Of a stretch of 64,000 nt of DNA, positions 61,266-64,000 are shown piece after piece. The DNA comes from Saccharospirillum alexandrii_A. Lineage in GTDB: Bacteria; Pseudomonadota; Gammaproteobacteria; Pseudomonadales; Natronospirillaceae. The DNA is taken from NCBI RefSeq assembly GCF_043641555.1, contig NZ_JBHZRJ010000003.1, positions 434,001 to 498,000 of the forward strand, read 5' to 3'. The notes below the pieces were generated by a model, which saw nothing but the letters and a program-made list of their open reading frames with translations, had not been told where the DNA came from and ran no database searches. A program made the position numbers and the translations under genes. Within the stretch, counting starts at the first letter, position 1. The number at the start of each line of letters is the position of its first letter.

Positions 61266-61362
61266 GTTTTCAAAGAGCACAGGGATGGAGGCTTTTGCCT
61301 GCAAGGTGTTTAGGCACCGTCCCCCTGAATTCTCCAGCAGCGGGCACCGGCTTTGGTCGGTG

Positions 61363-61377
61363 TGGGAGAATCGTTGC
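61363..61377 (+). promoter_or_regulatory. Sigma54-like promoter upstream of hcp
   Basis: TGG at 61363-61365 and TTGC at 61374-61377 give the GG-N10-GC spacing of RpoN promoters. A start near 61389 would leave about 50 nt before the hcp ATG. An overlapping perfect inverted repeat TTGCGCG-T-CGCGCAA (61374-61388) is present. hcp genes of Vibrio cholerae are RpoN-dependent; no RpoN activator gene is visible in this window. Confidence 0.35.
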
Positions 61378-61439
61378 GCGTCGCGCAATGTCCGTACATC
61401 CCTATATTGATAGGATTTTTAGTTAAAAGGAGATTATGC

Positions 61440-61925
61440 ATGGCAATTCCTGCCTACATGTGGCTGAAAGACGATCAGGGTAACGACATTCAGGGTTCGG
61501 TTAATGTTTCTGGCCGTGAAGGGTCCATTGAAGTACTGGCCTTCGATCACCAGTTGCGCATCCCAACGGATGACGACACCGGTGAACTGACAGGAACGCG
61601 CAAGCACGAGCCTTTTGTCATTACTAAGGCTTATGATGCGGCTACTCCCTACCTGTACAAAGCGTGCAGCAACGGTCAGACCCTGCAAAGCCTGACGCTG
61701 AGCTGGTACAAGATTGACGAGACCGGTACTGAAGTTGAGTATTTCCGTCATACGCTGGAAGGCGTAAAAATGACGTCCGTCAGTCCTACCATGGCTAACG
61801 TCAAGGATCTGGACAAAGAGCGTTACCCGCACCTGGAACAGGTTGCGATTCGCTACCAGAAAATCACCTGGACGTACCTCGATGGTAACATCGAATTCTC
61901 TGATTCGTGGGTTGAAGGCCGGTAA
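61440..61925 (+). CDS. hcp: T6SS tube protein Hcp
   Basis: The 161-aa protein is Hcp (TssD), with the N-terminus AIPAYMWLKDDQGNDIQGSV and the later segments HEPFVITKAYDAATPYLYKA and LEQVAIRYQKITWTYLDGNI. It forms the inner tube that is fired with the spike. AAGGAG lies before the ATG at 61440; the frame is open further upstream without homology. It has its own candidate promoter and is followed by a strong hairpin. Confidence 0.96.
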   Translation: MAIPAYMWLKDDQGNDIQGSVNVSGREGSIEVLAFDHQLRIPTDDDTGELTGTRKHEPFVITKAYDAATPYLYKACSNGQTLQSLTLSWYKIDETGTEVEYFRHTLEGVKMTSVSPTMANVKDLDKERYPHLEQVAIRYQKITWTYLDGNIEFSDSWVEGR

Positions 61926-61946
61926 TACCGACCTCTCAATGCTCTT

Positions 61947-61968
61947 GCCTGGCATCTAGTTGCCAGGC
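61947..61968 (+). repeat. First hairpin after hcp
   Basis: GCCTGGCA (61947-61954) pairs perfectly with TGCCAGGC (61961-61968), starting 22 bp after the hcp stop. It may protect the 3-prime end of the hcp mRNA. Confidence 0.5.
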
Positions 61969-61981
61969 GACGAATTAGCAA

Positions 61982-62004
61982 CAGGGCATGCCAGGCATGC
62001 CCTG
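61982..62004 (+). terminator. Terminator-like hairpin between hcp and tssE
   Basis: CAGGGCATGCC-A-GGCATGCCCTG is a perfect 11-bp stem followed by ATTTTGTCCGTTTT. It would end most hcp transcripts while letting some read into tssE and tssF. Confidence 0.75.
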
Positions 62005-62041
62005 ATTTTGTCCGTTTTAAGAAATAAGCAGGTGGTATTGA

Positions 62042-62452
62042 ATGTTCACCCTCTACGAAACACTGCACGGCAAACACCTGAACGGTCAGCCTTTGGCTGA
62101 GTACCCGGGTAAAGACGAGCGGCTGGCGAGCATTCACGACCATCTTGTGCGTTTATTGAATGCGCGCCAGGGTGTTCTCAGTCATCTTCCCGACTATGGG
62201 TTGCCAGATCTGAATTTGTTCTATCAGGATCTTCCCTATTCAGAAGCCGACATGGCTGTTTCCGTAAAAAGCATCATTGAAAAATACGAACCTCGTTTGC
62301 GTCAGGTTCAGGTTTCTCCCTTGCCTCGGGATATTCAGTTTGCCGTCGTCAGAATGGAAATCAGCGGCTGGGTCGTGGGTGGTGACCGGGTACGGTTCAA
62401 AACCTATTTCAAGAGCACCGGAGAAGCCGAGGTGCTGCAAGCCATCGGCTGA
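62042..62452 (+). CDS. tssE: T6SS baseplate protein TssE
   Basis: The 136-aa protein resembles phage gp25. The gp25-like signature appears as VLSHLPDYGLPDLN, IIEKYEPRLRQVQV and FAVVRMEISGWVV. It forms the baseplate wedge with TssF and TssG. The tssF gene follows after 63 bp. Confidence 0.92.
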   Translation: MFTLYETLHGKHLNGQPLAEYPGKDERLASIHDHLVRLLNARQGVLSHLPDYGLPDLNLFYQDLPYSEADMAVSVKSIIEKYEPRLRQVQVSPLPRDIQFAVVRMEISGWVVGGDRVRFKTYFKSTGEAEVLQAIG

Positions 62453-62515
62453 ACATAAGCCAGAACGTTTCGGTTGTGAAGAACGCAAGGGAAGCCAGCA
62501 TATGAGTAGGATGTC

Positions 62516-64000
62516 ATGAAAGAGTACTTCGAAGCAGAAATGCGATTGCTTCAGGATGCGGCCCAGGAGTTTGCGGAAGCATACCCGGAGCAAGCGGCCA
62601 TGCTCAATCTGAAAGCCGTAAAAGACCGCGACCCCTATGTTGAGCGGTTGCTGGAGGGTATGGCGTTTCTGACCGCACAGATCCGTGAGCGCATTGACGA
62701 TGGCGTACCGGAATTGAGCGAGAACCTACTCGACCAGTTGAACCCGTCGCTGTGCCGCCCTTTTCCCTCTCATACTCTGGTGCAGGTCACGCCCGAACCA
62801 CAATGCAAGCAAACCCATACACTGGGCCGGGGTACTCGGGTGTATGCCCGAAACATTGGCCCGGAATCAGTAACCTGTGAATACACCACCTCCGCTCCGG
62901 TGACTGTGCAGCCCATTGAAATAGAGAGCGTCTCGGTTCTGGACCGGGTAGGTGGGGGCACCCAATTACGACTGACCCTGCGCAAGCAAAGCGTGTTCGA
63001 CTGGGCTGACCTGAATTTCACCAACCTGCCGTTGCACCTGCATTGCGATCGCGCACTGGCCTACGCACTGTATGAAGTATGCCTGCATGCCGATACCCGG
63101 GTTCAGCTGTCGCTGGATACGCAGCCAGTACCGTCCAACAGTGCCATGACACCTGGCATGATGGACCCGGAAGACTGTCTGTTGCCCTCGTTCGGTAAAG
63201 GCCATGTGGCCTTCAGTATCCTGCACGACTACTTCAATGCCCGGGAAAAATACCTTTTCCTCGACTTGGGTGGTTTCAACAGTGCTGACTGGCCAGCAGA
63301 AGGGCGCCTGTTAACTGTGTTAATAGACTCGCCTGTCACCTTGCCGGCAGGTCATCATGTACAGCGCGATACGTTTGCACTGAACTCAGTGCCGGCTATT
63401 AACTTGTTTGCCAGCGAAGCAGAGCCGGTGCGGTTGACGGGTCTCGTGCCCGACTACCCGCTTAAGGTTGACCACAGCTTTCGCGATTGCGCCAATATTT
63501 ACTGCATTCAATCGGTATCCGGTCGTAACCCGAGAACCGGTCAGGTTCGGAATTTCCGGCCCCTTCAGGAGTTGCGGTACCGACATCGGGATGAACCGAC
63601 TTATGCCACTCACACGCGAAAGTCGGGTGCTGGAAGACGGCGTACGTTTGTATCTGTTACTGGAGTGACGCCGGGTGCTGAAGAGGTACTGTCAGTGGAT
63701 GTGCTCGCCAGTAATGAAAACTACCCGCGCCAGTACCTCGACCTGCACAAACTCAATGGTCTTCATCATGAGGCCTCGAAAGACTTGAAGGTAACCAACA
63801 TCAGTCGGCCTTCAACAATGCTTACGCCGCCGTCCATGCACGATTTCCAGTGGCAGCTGATTTCGATGATGTCGCTGAACCTGTCGAAGCTCAGTGATGC
63901 CGAGCATCTGAAAACCTTGTTGAGCCTCTTTGACTGGAGCGACCAGGTAGAAAACCAGAACCGCATTCTCGCGATAGAAGGCGTATCAACCCTGGTCGAG
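62516..64000 (+). CDS. tssF: T6SS baseplate protein TssF (partial, runs off the window)
   Basis: The open frame from the ATG at 62516 continues to the window end (495 codons seen of a usual ~600). The start MKEYFEAEMRLLQDAAQEFA and the following NLKAVKDRDPYVERLLEGMA are the conserved TssF (VasA/ImpG) opening, and GMAFLTAQIRERIDDGVPEL continues it. AGGATG precedes the ATG. tssG and tssH are expected further right but are not in view. Confidence 0.93.
   Translation, partial: MKEYFEAEMRLLQDAAQEFAEAYPEQAAMLNLKAVKDRDPYVERLLEGMAFLTAQIRERIDDGVPELSENLLDQLNPSLCRPFPSHTLVQVTPEPQCKQTHTLGRGTRVYARNIGPESVTCEYTTSAPVTVQPIEIESVSVLDRVGGGTQLRLTLRKQSVFDWADLNFTNLPLHLHCDRALAYALYEVCLHADTRVQLSLDTQPVPSNSAMTPGMMDPEDCLLPSFGKGHVAFSILHDYFNAREKYLFLDLGGFNSADWPAEGRLLTVLIDSPVTLPAGHHVQRDTFALNSVPAINLFASEAEPVRLTGLVPDYPLKVDHSFRDCANIYCIQSVSGRNPRTGQVRNFRPLQELRYRHRDEPTYATHTRKSGAGRRRTFVSVTGVTPGAEEVLSVDVLASNENYPRQYLDLHKLNGLHHEASKDLKVTNISRPSTMLTPPSMHDFQWQLISMMSLNLSKLSDAEHLKTLLSLFDWSDQVENQNRILAIEGVSTLVE

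Noticed and set aside
61353..61439. Upstream extension of hcp
   Set aside because: It covers the sigma54-like site and palindrome; the Hcp family starts at MAIPAY with AAGGAG upstream.

Overview
The window is a chromosomal segment of a gammaproteobacterium. The fused TAXI-type TRAP transporter, the PsrA-like fatty-acid box, YejABEF, ThiBPQ and a complete-looking type VI secretion (T6SS) operon suggest a marine or halophilic Oceanospirillales-like organism (Saccharospirillum/Reinekea-type). This placement is an inference from gene content only.

Region 1 (41-12237) is a beta-oxidation module. It holds a TAXI TRAP transporter (binding protein and fused permease), an IclR-family regulator, a crotonase with a decayed multifunctional-enzyme tail, a 3-hydroxyacyl-CoA dehydrogenase, a PcaF/PaaJ-type thiolase, an acyl-CoA dehydrogenase, an acyl-CoA ligase and a hotdog thioesterase. 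Two divergent intergenic regions share the palindromic motif ATGCG-N10-CCGCA, which suggests one regulon for uptake, CoA activation and oxidation of an organic acid.

Region 2 (12248-27348) is a large divergon and the most unusual part. The leftward operon encodes a cytoplasmic protein that fuses a winged helix to an ABC-type solute-binding domain, then an SDR dehydrogenase, a 2-oxoacid/acetoin dehydrogenase-like E1 alpha and E1 beta, a two-lipoyl E2-like protein whose acyltransferase end has lost its catalytic motif, an aldehyde dehydrogenase, and a lipoyl-less E2 that keeps the catalytic motif. The rightward operon encodes a ribose-type ABC importer (binding protein, two permeases, double ATPase), a pita-bread (M24/creatinase-fold) hydrolase with an altered metal site, and a FmdB-like protein that has lost its zinc knuckles but gained a His/Cys tail. 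Two direct operator-like repeats lie between the operons. I read this as an uncharacterised catabolic system with its own solute-sensing regulator.

Region 3 (27545-50077) is mostly core or housekeeping. It has a chemoreceptor with a small secreted binding protein, a tRNA cluster (Gly-GCC, a broken Gly-like tRNA, Glu-TTC), YbaN, the YejABEF peptide importer, an EamA exporter, SlyD, Tpx, threonine aldolase, and a thiamine locus (kinase-like protein, TPP riboswitch, ThiB-ThiP-ThiQ). It continues with a thioesterase behind a PsrA-type box, two head-to-head phosphoribosyltransferase paralogues, and a lipoprotein/beta-barrel pair.

Region 4 (50214-64000) is a T6SS operon in the order tssJ-tssK-tssL-tssM-tagF-tssA-tssB-tssC-hcp-tssE-tssF, with tssF running off the end. 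The hcp gene is set apart by a 320-bp leader with a hairpin and a sigma54-like site, and is followed by a strong terminator-like hairpin.

Three kinds of intergenic inverted repeat occur outside genes: a 166-bp element at 4904-5069, and a roughly 105-bp family present twice in opposite orientation (5974-6078 and 37401-37503), plus shorter hairpins. No CRISPR array, rRNA, intact insertion sequence or phage gene was seen.
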